A DNA stretch of 64,000 bases from Rhizobium sp. R634. Its GTDB lineage: Bacteria > Pseudomonadota > Alphaproteobacteria > Rhizobiales > Rhizobiaceae. The position numbers were made by a program, and so were the translations under genes. Under the pieces are notes generated by a model. That model was not told the DNA's origin. It ran no database searches and saw only the letters and a list, made by a program, of their open reading frames with translations. The stretch is from assembly GCF_002211305.1 (NCBI RefSeq), contig NZ_LOKW01000025.1, positions 423,782 through 487,781 on the forward strand. Direction: 5' to 3'. Below are positions 15,293 to 22,949 of this stretch, one piece after another; position 1 is the stretch's first letter, and every line of letters begins with the position of its first letter.

Positions 15293-16042
15293 TTACAGCA
15301 CGCCGGCTTCGTTCTTCAGCTTGTCGACCAGTTCGGCCACCGACTTGACCTTGACGCCCGCCTTGCGGCCACTCGGCTCCTCGGTCTTCAAGACCTTCAG
15401 CCGCGGCGTCGTGTCGACGCCGAAGTCAGCCGGGCTCTTCTTGTCGAGCGGCTTCTTCTTCGCCTTCATGATGTTCGGCAGCGAGGCATAACGCGGTTCG
15501 TTCAGCCGCAGGTCTGTGGTGACGACTGCCGGCAGCTTGATCTCGATCGTCTGCAGGCCGCCATCGACCTCGCGGGTCACGGTCGCCTTGCCATCGCCGA
15601 TCTCGATCTTCGAGGCGAAGGTCGCTTGGGCAGAACCGAGCAGGGCCGCCAGCATCTGGCCGGTCTGGTTGGAATCGTCGTCGATCGCCTGCTTGCCGAC
15701 GATGATCAGGCCTGGCTGTTCGGCATCGGCGACTGCTTTCAGGATCTTGGCGACGGCGAGCGGCTCGACCTGATCGTCGGTCTCGACCAGGATCGCCCGG
15801 TCGGCGCCCATGGCGAGCGCCGTCCGCAGCGTCTCCTCGGCCTTGGCCGGGCCGATCGACACGACCACAACCTCTTCCGCTTTGCCGGCCTCCTTCAGCC
15901 GCAGCGCCTCTTCCACCGAAATCTCGTCGAACGGGTTCATCGACATCTTCACATTGGCAAGCTCGACACCCGTGCCGTCCGGCTTCACCCGGATCTTCAC
16001 GTTGTAGTCGACAACCCGTTTGACTGGGACGAGAATCTTCAT
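15293..16042 (-). CDS. etfB: Electron transfer flavoprotein, beta subunit
   Basis: Small subunit of ETF, which binds AMP structurally. The 249-residue protein starts MKILVPVKRVVDYNVKIRVK and has the SMNPFDEISVEEALRLKE and VGKQAIDDDSNQTGQMLAALL segments typical of the family, and the C-terminal recognition-loop region near PNIMKAKKKPLD that contacts partner dehydrogenases. It is the first gene of etfB-etfA-hbd, about 150 bp downstream of a promoter-like element at 16193-16220. Confidence 0.96.
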   Translation of the reverse strand: MKILVPVKRVVDYNVKIRVKPDGTGVELANVKMSMNPFDEISVEEALRLKEAGKAEEVVVVSIGPAKAEETLRTALAMGADRAILVETDDQVEPLAVAKILKAVADAEQPGLIIVGKQAIDDDSNQTGQMLAALLGSAQATFASKIEIGDGKATVTREVDGGLQTIEIKLPAVVTTDLRLNEPRYASLPNIMKAKKKPLDKKSPADFGVDTTPRLKVLKTEEPSGRKAGVKVKSVAELVDKLKNEAGVL

Positions 16043-16192
16043 GGGGTCCTTCCTTCAAGAGAGAACTGGCTTCAGCGAGGCTGTAGGGAAAATGCGCGCT
16101 CGGGCGCCGCTCCGATTGTCGAATGGCGACATGGATACGCGTTTTTCCTCCAAATTCAACGGTTCCATGACGCCGACAGGCAATTTGCCGGC

Positions 16193-16220
16193 AATATATG
16201 GACGTTTACGTCTACGTCAA
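16193..16220 (-). promoter_or_regulatory. Promoter of etfB-etfA-hbd with LiuR-like operator
   Basis: On the minus strand, TTGACG (16215-16220) and TATATT (16193-16198) are 16 bp apart, a good sigma70-type promoter. The -35 box is embedded in TTGACGTAGACGTAAA (16205-16220), an ACGT-N2-ACGT imperfect palindrome. It resembles operators described for LiuR, the MerR-type regulator of branched-chain amino acid and acyl-CoA catabolism. The site lies about 150 bp upstream of the etfB start. Confidence 0.6.
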
Positions 16221-16228
16221 TATCGCAG

Positions 16229-17014
16229 TCAGCGCCGGCCCCAGGGAAAGCGCTGCACCGTGCGCCCATCCGGGCCGGCAGCGACAGTCGGACCGGTTGC
16301 GGGTTCGTTTCTCACGGAGCGGGGCGTCACGATCTGCCGGTCGAAGAGTGGCACCCCGGGCCGGCGCATGACGAGGATCAGAAGAGCGCCGGCAAGGATG
16401 CCGCCGACATGGGCGCCCCAGGAAACATCGCCGCCGGAAGCGATGACCAGCATGAGGAATTGCTGGCCAATCCATAAAAGCAGCGGGATGAAGGCCGGCA
16501 GCGGCAAGGGCACGCGGAAGAAGACCAGCACCCAGACCCTGACGCGCGGATGTAGCATGACATAGGCGGCAACGACGCCGGAGATCGCCCCCGATGCGCC
16601 GACCAGCGGCGCTTCCGACGTCGTGCCCAGCAGACCGTGGCAGAGCGCGCCGGCGGCGGCGCAGGCGAGGTAGAAGATCAGGAAGCGCAGATGCCCCATC
16701 GCGTCCTCGACATTGTCGCCGAAGACCCAGAGGAAGATCATGTTGGAAGCCAGGTGCCAGAAGCCGGAATGGACGAAGGCATAGGTGAGATAGGTCAGCG
16801 GCTCCGGCACGATTTCGAGGCCCTGCGCCAGCACCGCATGGCCGAAGGCGATCGCCGGGATGTAACCGAGCCCGACCGTCGTCGCCTGGGCTGCCTGTTC
16901 GCTTTCCAGGGCAGTCAGAAGCCAGACCGCGACATTCAGCGCGATCAATGAGAGCGTCACCCACTGAACCTTGATGTGTTTGAGCGTATTGGCATCGTGA
17001 AATGGTATGAACAT
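16229..17014 (-). CDS. Rhomboid family intramembrane serine protease
   Basis: A 261-residue polytopic membrane protein (about six to seven helices) that would cleave transmembrane substrates. Catalytic serine S141 is in GASGAISG and histidine H202 in WGAHVGGILAG. The oxyanion-stabilising HxxxN motif (H87...N91) is in HLASNMIFLWVFGDNVED. All active-site residues are present, so it should be active. Substrate unknown. It lies 36 bp upstream of cobO on the same strand, probably a loose pair. Confidence 0.92.
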   Translation of the reverse strand: MFIPFHDANTLKHIKVQWVTLSLIALNVAVWLLTALESEQAAQATTVGLGYIPAIAFGHAVLAQGLEIVPEPLTYLTYAFVHSGFWHLASNMIFLWVFGDNVEDAMGHLRFLIFYLACAAAGALCHGLLGTTSEAPLVGASGAISGVVAAYVMLHPRVRVWVLVFFRVPLPLPAFIPLLLWIGQQFLMLVIASGGDVSWGAHVGGILAGALLILVMRRPGVPLFDRQIVTPRSVRNEPATGPTVAAGPDGRTVQRFPWGRR

Positions 17015-17050
17015 GCAGGCGCCCCCCGGCGATCGTGATCGGGGGCGAGC

Positions 17051-17629
17051 CTATCTGTTTTTTCCCGGAACCCAAAGCACATCCGCGCGGCCATGATCAT
17101 TGGCATGACGCGCGGCGACGAAGAGGAAGTCGGAAAGGCGATTGACGTATTTCATCGCAGACGCACCGACGATCTCGCCCTCGGTGCGGGCAAGCGCCAC
17201 CATCAGACGCTCGGCGCGGCGAGCAATCGTGCGGGCAAGGTGCAAATGCGCGGCGGCCGGGTTTCCGCCCGGCAGGATGAAGGATTTCAACGGCTCCAAT
17301 CCGGCATTCAGCCGGTCGATATCCCGCTCGATGCGATCGACCTGCGTCTCGACGATCCGCAGCGGCTCATAGGCCGGGGGCTCACCGGTATCGGGCGTGG
17401 CGAGATCGGCGCCAAGATCGAAAAGATCGTTCTGGATCAGCATCAGCTTGGCGTCGAGATCGGGCAGGCCGGCCGTGTGCAGCCGCGCGAGCCCTATCGC
17501 CGAATTGGCCTCGTCGATCGTGCCGTAGGCCTCGACGCGCAGGTCGTCCTTCGTGCGGCGCGGGCCGGAAACCAGGCCGGTCGTGCCGTCATCGCCTGTT
17601 TTGGTGTAGATCTTGTTGAGTTTCACCAT
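17051..17629 (-). CDS. Cob(I)yrinic acid a,c-diamide adenosyltransferase, PduO type
   Basis: Adenosylates cob(I)alamin or its precursor using ATP, making the active coenzyme B12. The 192-residue protein has the ATP-binding N-terminal motif KIYTKTGDDGTTGL, the VEAYGTIDEANSAIGLA stretch, and the C-terminal helix RRAERLMVALA that carries the conserved arginine, all in PduO/MMAB order. ATG 17629 gives the usual start MVKLNKIYTKTGD. No cobalamin biosynthesis genes or B12 riboswitch are nearby. It follows two palindromic repeat elements. Confidence 0.93.
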   Translation of the reverse strand: MVKLNKIYTKTGDDGTTGLVSGPRRTKDDLRVEAYGTIDEANSAIGLARLHTAGLPDLDAKLMLIQNDLFDLGADLATPDTGEPPAYEPLRIVETQVDRIERDIDRLNAGLEPLKSFILPGGNPAAAHLHLARTIARRAERLMVALARTEGEIVGASAMKYVNRLSDFLFVAARHANDHGRADVLWVPGKNR

Positions 17630-17665
17630 GCAGCACCGCCGATTGAGGGGAAAGCTGTTGCGTGT

Positions 17666-17773
17666 CCCCAACCTCCGTCATGCTCGGGCTTGACCCGAGC
17701 ATCCACACCGTATCCGTCAGCGGTTAGGAGGATTGATCCTCGGGTCAAGCCCGAGGATGACGGAGGGTTGGGT
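17666..17773. repeat. Palindromic repeat (CTCGGGCTTGACCCGAG type)
   Basis: About 108 bp. The left arm (about 17667-17702) and right arm (about 17738-17773) are near-perfect reverse complements running from CCCAACCTCCGTCAT inward. Each arm itself contains the 17-base palindrome CTCGGGCTTGACCCGAG or its complement. It lies between cobO and the HIG1-like gene, next to a second palindromic element. Similar sequences are common intergenic repeats in alphaproteobacteria. Confidence 0.85.
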
Positions 17774-17854
17774 TGGGCTTCTCGCCAAACTCGCCCCGGC
17801 ATAATGACGCATACCGCGTCGGGGCGCTTCCTCAAGCCGGCGCTCGTCTCGCTT

Positions 17855-17993
17855 CCCTCATTCCTGTGCTCGTCACAGGAATCCAGTGCGCCCAAGTCTT
17901 TGGGCGCGGAATACGTTTTCAATGGCAGGCAGTAGTCATTCACGGCGCGGACGCGCCGTGGCTGGATTCCTGTGACAAGCACAGGAATGAGGG
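17855..17993. repeat. 139-bp nested palindromic element, MITE-like
   Basis: The outer arms, 17855-17886 and 17962-17993 (32 nt each, 31 of 32 complementary), read CCCTCATTCCTGTG... and the reverse. Each arm contains a TTCCTGTG-(C/A)...-CACAGGAA half palindrome. Between them are two more hairpins: GCGCCCAA/TTGGGCGC (17888-17907) and CACGGCGCG/CGCGCCGTG (17941-17960). No coding potential is seen. The whole could fold as a cruciform or transcript hairpin, or be a non-autonomous mobile repeat. Confidence 0.85.
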
Positions 17994-18037
17994 AGGATTT
18001 ATTTGCGCGTTTCATCAAATCCCCGCTCCATGCTTTC

Positions 18038-18241
18038 TCAAGTCGGACGGCCGCCGCCGGTCAGCCAGAGCGTCAGCATGATCAGGATGACGGCAATCGC
18101 CTGCAACAGGACGCGCAGCTGCATCAGCTTGTTGGAAAGGTTGGCATCGCCGCCCTTCATCATGTTGAAGAGGCCGCGGATCAGGACGAGGGCGACGACG
18201 CCCATGACGATGATCGCGAGGATATAGGTGACCGTGGACAT
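18038..18241 (-). CDS. HIG1-domain twin-transmembrane protein
   Basis: A 67-residue protein with two membrane helices (about 3-25 and 44-63) joined by a short polar loop NMMKGGDANLSNKLMQLRVLLQ. The loop and LMQLRVLLQA match the HIG1 (hypoxia-induced) family; in Rhizobiales such proteins are annotated as twin-transmembrane proteins. Mitochondrial relatives associate with cytochrome oxidase, but a bacterial role is unproven. ATG 18241 begins MSTVTYILAI. It lies 14 bp downstream of the SDR gene on the same strand. Confidence 0.8.
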   Translation of the reverse strand: MSTVTYILAIIVMGVVALVLIRGLFNMMKGGDANLSNKLMQLRVLLQAIAVILIMLTLWLTGGGRPT

Positions 18242-18255
18242 GGCATTCAGCTTTC

Positions 18256-19089
18256 TCAGTCCGTCCATCGCATGAGGCGGTAGAAAAGGTCTGCCGGAAG
18301 CAGCCTCTTCAGGACCATGCCCTGTTTAGCCGGAGTCGTTACAGGATAATGTGGCCTTGGGTTTTTCGAGTTCAATGCGTGTTTCAATACCGAATAGACC
18401 GCATCCGGGCCAAGTTTGTGGCGGTTGGGCGGTCCCGCTCCTTCGAGCCTCGCCAACTGCCTGGCATAATCGGGCGCGTGCGGCGAGTTTACGAGGTCGA
18501 TATGCTCCTTGATCTTGGCGAGCGCATTGGCGGTAAAGCGCGTCGCGATCGGTCCCGGCTCGATCAGGCTCACATGGATGCCGCTGCCCTGCAGCTCCAT
18601 GCGCAGGGTGATACTGAGGCCTTCGAGCGCAAATTTAGAGGCGGTGTAGGCGCCGCGGTAGCGATAGGGAACGATGCCGAGGATGGACGAGCATTGCACG
18701 ATCCGCCCCTCTCCGCGCCTGCGCATCGCCGGGATGACCTGACGCGTCAGCTCATGCCAGCCGAAGAAATTCGCCTCGAATTGCGCGCGCAGCGCTGAAG
18801 TCGAAAGGTCCTCGACGGCGCCCGGCTGGCCGTAGGCGCCATTGTTGAAAAGTGCGTCGATGCGGCCGCCGCTGCGTTCGAGCACTGTTCCGACCAGTTC
18901 CGAGATCGTCTCGGTCCTGGCATAATCCATCAGAAAGGCTTCGATGCCGTCGGCTTCCAGGTCTGAAAGATCCTCCGCCTTGCGCACCGTCGCGAAGACG
19001 CGCCAGCCATCGGATTTCAGCGCCCGCGCGCAGTAAGCGCCGATGCCGGACGAACATCCGGTCACGACGATGGTGCGCTCTGCCGCCAT
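18256..19089 (-). CDS. SDR family NAD(P)-dependent oxidoreductase
   Basis: A 277-residue classical short-chain dehydrogenase. It has the cofactor motif TGCSSGIG at the N-terminus, the structural NNGAYG (NNAG-like), catalytic serine in QCSSILG, and the YTASK (YxxxK) active site. The C-terminal region after GPIATRF is longer than in minimal SDRs, as in 17-beta-hydroxysteroid-dehydrogenase-like members. Substrate cannot be predicted. ATG 19089 gives MAAERTIVVTGC. It is divergent from yihY, with 76 bp between the starts. Confidence 0.85.
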   Translation of the reverse strand: MAAERTIVVTGCSSGIGAYCARALKSDGWRVFATVRKAEDLSDLEADGIEAFLMDYARTETISELVGTVLERSGGRIDALFNNGAYGQPGAVEDLSTSALRAQFEANFFGWHELTRQVIPAMRRRGEGRIVQCSSILGIVPYRYRGAYTASKFALEGLSITLRMELQGSGIHVSLIEPGPIATRFTANALAKIKEHIDLVNSPHAPDYARQLARLEGAGPPNRHKLGPDAVYSVLKHALNSKNPRPHYPVTTPAKQGMVLKRLLPADLFYRLMRWTD

Positions 19090-19165
19090 GGAATGATTCC
19101 TGTACAAAATGGGACTCGTTTCCCATATTCGGCCAGACGATACAATCTGGAAAGCCGGAGACGGA

Positions 19166-20089
19166 ATGCGGAAAGTGCTGCGCACGACTTATGACGTGGT
19201 CTATGACGCGATCTGTCACATGGTCGAGGACGACGGCTTTGCCATGGCGAGCCATGTGGCGCTCTCGAGCCTGCTTGCGGTTTTCCCCTTCCTGATCTTC
19301 GGCACCGCGCTTGCAAGCTTCCTCGGCGCCGATCAGTTTTCCTCCACCGCCATCCACCTGATCTTCGACACCTGGCCCGAAGCGATCGCCAAGCCGCTCG
19401 CCGATCAGGTGCTGCAGGTGCTGACCATTCCGCGCGGCGGGCTGCTGACGATCTCGGTGCTGGCGGCTGCCTATTTCGCCTCGAACGGCGTCGAGGCGCT
19501 GCGCATTTCGCTCAACCGCGCCTACCGGGTGCAGGAGACGCGGCCGTGGTATTTCACCCGCCTCGCCAGCCTCGGCTATGTGCTGATCGCGGTCATCATC
19601 TTCGCGGCGATCAGCATTCTCCTCGTCGCCCTGCCGCTCGCCCTCGATTATGCGCGCGGCTGGTTCCCGCTGTTTGCCGACACGCTCGACATCGTCTTCA
19701 GCTGGCGCGTCTACGGCACGCTCGTCGTGCTGACCGTCGGGCTGCTCGTGGTGCATCTCTGGCTGCCATCCGGCAAGCGGCGCGTTTTCGACGTCATCCC
19801 CGGCGTGCTGCTGACGTTGCTTCTGTGGCTCGCCGGCGCGCTGATCTTTGCCTATTATCTCGCGACCTTCGCCAATTATACGGCGACCTATGCCGGTCTC
19901 GCCTCCGTCATGATCGTGCTGATCTTTCTCTATATGGTCGGCGTCATCTTCATCATCGGAGCGGAGATCAACGCGGCGCTGATCAAGTTCCGCGTCTTCC
20001 GAATGTTCTCGCATACGCTTTCGATCGTCGGCAGAGAGCGCGTCGAAAGGCGGTCAGAGCCCGACAAGGCGGCGAATGTCGGGCCCTGA
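19166..20089 (+). CDS. YihY/virulence factor BrkB family membrane protein
   Basis: A 307-residue integral membrane protein with six predicted helices. The family signature is in the first segment (MASHVALSSLLAVFPFLIF) and in GLASVMIVLIFLYMVGVIFIIGAEINA. The family was once misnamed RNase BN; its function is unknown. ATG 19166 has GGAG upstream and gives the family start MRKVLRTTYDVVYDAI. The last 36 bp overlap the 3' end of the convergent gluQRS. Confidence 0.85.
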   Translation: MRKVLRTTYDVVYDAICHMVEDDGFAMASHVALSSLLAVFPFLIFGTALASFLGADQFSSTAIHLIFDTWPEAIAKPLADQVLQVLTIPRGGLLTISVLAAAYFASNGVEALRISLNRAYRVQETRPWYFTRLASLGYVLIAVIIFAAISILLVALPLALDYARGWFPLFADTLDIVFSWRVYGTLVVLTVGLLVVHLWLPSGKRRVFDVIPGVLLTLLLWLAGALIFAYYLATFANYTATYAGLASVMIVLIFLYMVGVIFIIGAEINAALIKFRVFRMFSHTLSIVGRERVERRSEPDKAANVGP

Positions 20090-20935
20090 CAGGCCCTGGG
20101 CACGCAATTCGCCAAGCCCGCTGTCGCCTTCGCTTTTCGAAAGCTTGCGGCCGTCTTCGTCGAGGATGAGGCGATGATGGTGATAGCGGGGCTGTGGCAG
20201 GTCGAGCAGCACCTGCAGCAGCCGGTGCACCGATGTCGCATGGAAAAGGTCGAGCCCGCGCACGACATGGGTGATACCCTGCAGCGCATCGTCGACGACC
20301 ACGGAAAGATGATAGCTCGATGGGGCGTCCGAGCGCGACAGGATGACATCGCCCCAGACCCCGGGCTCTGCGGCGATTTCGCCGGTCCTGCCGTCGCCGG
20401 TCTCCGTCCAGAACAGGAGTTCGCCGATGAGGTCGAGCGCCTTGCGCATATCGAGCCGCCAAGCATGCTTCTTTCCCGAGGCGAGAATGTCTCGCCATTC
20501 AGCTTCGGGCCGCTCGCGGTCGATCGACGGATAATGCGGGGTGCCGTCCGGATCGCGCGGCCAGGCTTGCCCCGCCGCCTCATAGGCAGCAACGCGCGCC
20601 TTCACCTCGCCGCGCGTTAGGAAGGCGGGATAGACCAGTCCGCGTTCGATCAGCGCATGCAGCGCCGCCTGATATTCGGGAAAGTGCTCCGACTGGCGCC
20701 GCACCGGGCTTTCCCAGCGGATATCGAGCCAGTCGAGATCCCTGAAGATTCCGGCCTCGAATTCCGGCGTGCAGCGTGCCTGATCGATATCCTCGATGCG
20801 CAGCAGGAGGCGGCCGTGTTCGGCCTCAGCCATATCGCGGTTCAACAGCGCCGACAGGGCATGGCCGAGATGCAGCGGTCCGTTGGGACTCGGGGCAAAA
20901 CGAAAGACGGGCTTTTGACGCTCACTCGTGGTCAT
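20054..20935 (-). CDS. gluQ: Glutamyl-Q tRNA(Asp) synthetase
   Basis: Paralogue of the glutamyl-tRNA synthetase catalytic core. It attaches glutamate to queuosine at the wobble position of tRNA(Asp). The 293-residue protein has the class I HIGH equivalent APSPNGPLHLGHAL and the KMSKS equivalent KLSKSEGD, and it lacks the anticodon-binding C-terminal domain, as expected. ATG 20935 gives MTTSERQKPVFRFAPSP. Its stop region overlaps yihY by 36 bp on the opposite strand, and its start is 14 bp from the divergent glycosylase. Confidence 0.92.
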   Translation of the reverse strand: MTTSERQKPVFRFAPSPNGPLHLGHALSALLNRDMAEAEHGRLLLRIEDIDQARCTPEFEAGIFRDLDWLDIRWESPVRRQSEHFPEYQAALHALIERGLVYPAFLTRGEVKARVAAYEAAGQAWPRDPDGTPHYPSIDRERPEAEWRDILASGKKHAWRLDMRKALDLIGELLFWTETGDGRTGEIAAEPGVWGDVILSRSDAPSSYHLSVVVDDALQGITHVVRGLDLFHATSVHRLLQVLLDLPQPRYHHHRLILDEDGRKLSKSEGDSGLGELRAQGLSGPDIRRLVGL

Positions 20936-20949
20936 GCTTTTCTTCTGCC

Positions 20950-21627
20950 ATGGATTCGCGTTTGGAACCACTGCGAGGCGATGTGCAGATCATTCGCAAT
21001 GAAGACGATGTCAGGCAAGGAGTGGAAGCGTTGCTTCGTCTCGATCCGCGCCTTGTCCCGATCGCAGCGGATGCGGGCCCCATTCCGCTGCGGCTGCGCG
21101 AGCCCGGATTTGCCGGCCTTGCCCATATCATCGTCTCGCAAATGGTATCGCGCGCCAGCGCCGAGGCGATCTGGCGGCGGATGCTGCCGGCGGACGGTGC
21201 GCTGACCGCCGAAGGCTACGCGCTGCTTCATGCCGATGCGTGGCGGGAGTTCGGATTGTCGCGCGCTAAGGCCGAGACATTGTCGCGGATCGCCGAGGCC
21301 GTTGCCGCCGGCCGCCTCGATCTTTCCGGCCTATGCCTGAAGCCGCCAGGCGAAGCGCTTGCCGAGCTCACCGCCTTGAAGGGTGTCGGGCCATGGACGG
21401 CGGAGGTCTATCTGATGTTTTGCGGCGGCCATGCCGATGTCTTTCCGGCAGGCGATGTCGCGCTGCAAAATGCCGTCGGCACGGGCTTGCGGCTTGCGGC
21501 CCGGCCGCAGGCAAAGGCGCTGGCTCGCCTGGCGGAAGCCTGGTCGCCATGGCGTTCGGTCGCGGCCCGGCTTTTCTGGGCCTATTACGCCGCGAAAATG
21601 CGCCGCGACATGGTGCCGGTCGGCTGA
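20950..21627 (+). CDS. DNA-3-methyladenine glycosylase II family protein (AlkA-like)
   Basis: Base-excision repair glycosylase of the HhH-GPD superfamily, 225 residues. The helix-hairpin-helix is LAELTALKGVGPWTAEVYLMF, followed by the catalytic aspartate in PAGDVALQNAVG. It lacks the N-terminal AlkA domain of E. coli AlkA (282 residues) and so resembles short bacterial and eukaryotic MAG1-type enzymes. ATG 20950 gives MDSRLEPLRGDVQ. It is divergent from gluQ and followed by the HNH gene on the same strand. Confidence 0.9.
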   Translation: MDSRLEPLRGDVQIIRNEDDVRQGVEALLRLDPRLVPIAADAGPIPLRLREPGFAGLAHIIVSQMVSRASAEAIWRRMLPADGALTAEGYALLHADAWREFGLSRAKAETLSRIAEAVAAGRLDLSGLCLKPPGEALAELTALKGVGPWTAEVYLMFCGGHADVFPAGDVALQNAVGTGLRLAARPQAKALARLAEAWSPWRSVAARLFWAYYAAKMRRDMVPVG

Positions 21628-21738
21628 TCGGCAACACTCTTCAAATTGCCTTTATCCTCTGAATTTATTGGACTTCACAATCCTGTAACAACCGGCCTAA
21701 TATACAGGTGCAGATGCCGAATCGATCAGGAGAGTCCC

Positions 21739-22296
21739 TTGACGATTGCAGTCTCCCCGCAGGCCCTGCCGGCGCTCGTTCTGAACGCTGACTACCGGCC
21801 GCTGAGTTATTACCCCTTGTCGCTATGGTCCTGGCAGGACGCGATCAAGGCGGTATTTCTCGACCGTGTGAATATCATCGCAGAATATGAACATTCGGTT
21901 TCATCACCGAGCTTTTCGATGCGGCTTCCGAGTGTCGTATGCCTGAAGACCTATGTTCAGCCGTCCCGCAATCCCGCTTTCACCCGGTTCAACGTCTTCC
22001 TGCGCGACCGGTTCGAATGCCAGTATTGCGGCGCCCATGACGACCTGACCTTCGATCACGTCATCCCGCGCGCCCATGGCGGCGAGACGACCTGGGAGAA
22101 CGTCGTGGCGGCCTGCTCGCCCTGCAATTTGCGCAAGGGCAGCAAGCTTCCCAAGCAGGCGGGCATGTTCCCGGCGCAGAAGCCCTACCAGCCGACGGTG
22201 CAGGATCTGCACAATAACGGCCGGCTGTTTCCGCCGAACTACCTGCATGACAGCTGGCTCGACTATCTCTATTGGGATACCGAACTGCAGCCCTGA
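21739..22296 (+). CDS. HNH endonuclease family protein
   Basis: A 185-residue protein with a C-terminal HNH domain: zinc-ligand pair CQYCGA, the HNH core DHVIPRAHGGETTWENVV and the second pair CSPCNLRKGSK. The N-terminal half begins LPALVLNADYRPLSYYPLSLW, a widely conserved chromosomal HNH family of unknown cellular role. I chose TTG 21739, which has AGGAG seven bases upstream; no ATG lies close to the family start. No restriction or phage genes are nearby, so a housekeeping role seems more likely than defence. Confidence 0.87.
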   Translation: MTIAVSPQALPALVLNADYRPLSYYPLSLWSWQDAIKAVFLDRVNIIAEYEHSVSSPSFSMRLPSVVCLKTYVQPSRNPAFTRFNVFLRDRFECQYCGAHDDLTFDHVIPRAHGGETTWENVVAACSPCNLRKGSKLPKQAGMFPAQKPYQPTVQDLHNNGRLFPPNYLHDSWLDYLYWDTELQP

Positions 22297-22306
22297 CCGA
22301 CCCTGG

Positions 22307-22822
22307 TCACGCGGCCTTGCGGACGCCGACAAAGGCGAAGGCCGCGAGCAGAATTCCTGCGATCACATTCCAGCCTGCGAAAGACAGGCCGAGCACTCTC
22401 AGCGCCGCATCGGTGCAGGAGGGGCCCTTGATCGTATTGAGCTCGGTGAGCAGATCGCCGGCATTGCCCATCATGCTGTTTGCCGTCGTCGAGCAGGTGG
22501 CCGGCCCCGGCCAGAAATGCCATTCGACGCCGGCGTGATAGACGCCCATGCCCGCGGTGACCAGCATCAGGATGCCGGCTGCGAGAATGAGGGCGCGGGT
22601 GATCCAGTTCGGCAGGCCGACCATTGCGGAGATGGTGCCGAGCAGGGCGATCGGGATAGCATAATAATAGGGCTGGCGCTGCAACAGGCAGAGCGCGCAG
22701 GGAATATAGCCGCCGATGTACTGGAAGCCGAGAGCGGCGCCGACCACCGCCGCCATGCCGATCGCGAGCAGTATGGAATAGATAAAGCCCGGACGGGCGA
22801 GCGGCGAGGCGGTGACAGTCAT
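22307..22822 (-). CDS. dsbB: Disulfide bond formation protein B
   Basis: Inner-membrane protein that reoxidises DsbA-type thiol oxidases with quinone. The 171-residue protein has four membrane helices, a first-loop pair CALC (in YIPCALCLLQRQPYYYAIP) and a second periplasmic cysteine pair (ATCSTTA and GPSCTDA) separated by about 28 residues. These match the two redox pairs of DsbB. It is convergent with the HNH gene (10 bp gap) and 124 bp downstream of yqaA, with a repeat between. Confidence 0.87.
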   Translation of the reverse strand: MTVTASPLARPGFIYSILLAIGMAAVVGAALGFQYIGGYIPCALCLLQRQPYYYAIPIALLGTISAMVGLPNWITRALILAAGILMLVTAGMGVYHAGVEWHFWPGPATCSTTANSMMGNAGDLLTELNTIKGPSCTDAALRVLGLSFAGWNVIAGILLAAFAFVGVRKAA

Positions 22823-22850
22823 GGCGGAACTCCGCAGGTTTGGCTTAGGG

Positions 22851-22949
22851 CAATTCCAGCAAAAGTGTGAAGCGGTTTTGCGTCCGGACTTGCGTAAAAT
22901 TAGAGAAATAGAGCATCTTCGTCATTCTAAGAAAAACGAAACTGCTCTA
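22851..22949. repeat. Dispersed palindromic repeat, second family
   Basis: About 99 bp between dsbB and yqaA. It contains CAAAAGTGTGAAGCGGTTTTG (two arms of a palindrome) and AGAGCATCTTCGTCATTCTA followed by a complementary AAACGAAACTGCTCTA. It is related in design to the elements at 855, 13193 and 46941. Its terminal CTA is the TAG stop codon of minus-strand yqaA. Confidence 0.75.

Noticed and set aside
17051..17670. Cobalamin riboswitch upstream of cobO
   Set aside because: I looked for the B12-box (GCCACTG) on the minus strand upstream and found none; the region is occupied by palindromic repeats.
17630..18037. Possible CRISPR-like repeat array between cobO and the HIG1-like gene
   Set aside because: The repeats are inverted, not direct, and there are no regular spacers or cas genes.
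21739..22296. HNH nuclease as part of a restriction or defence island
   Set aside because: Neighbours are a repair glycosylase, dsbB and yqaA, with no methylase or other defence gene. The protein family is a common chromosomal one.
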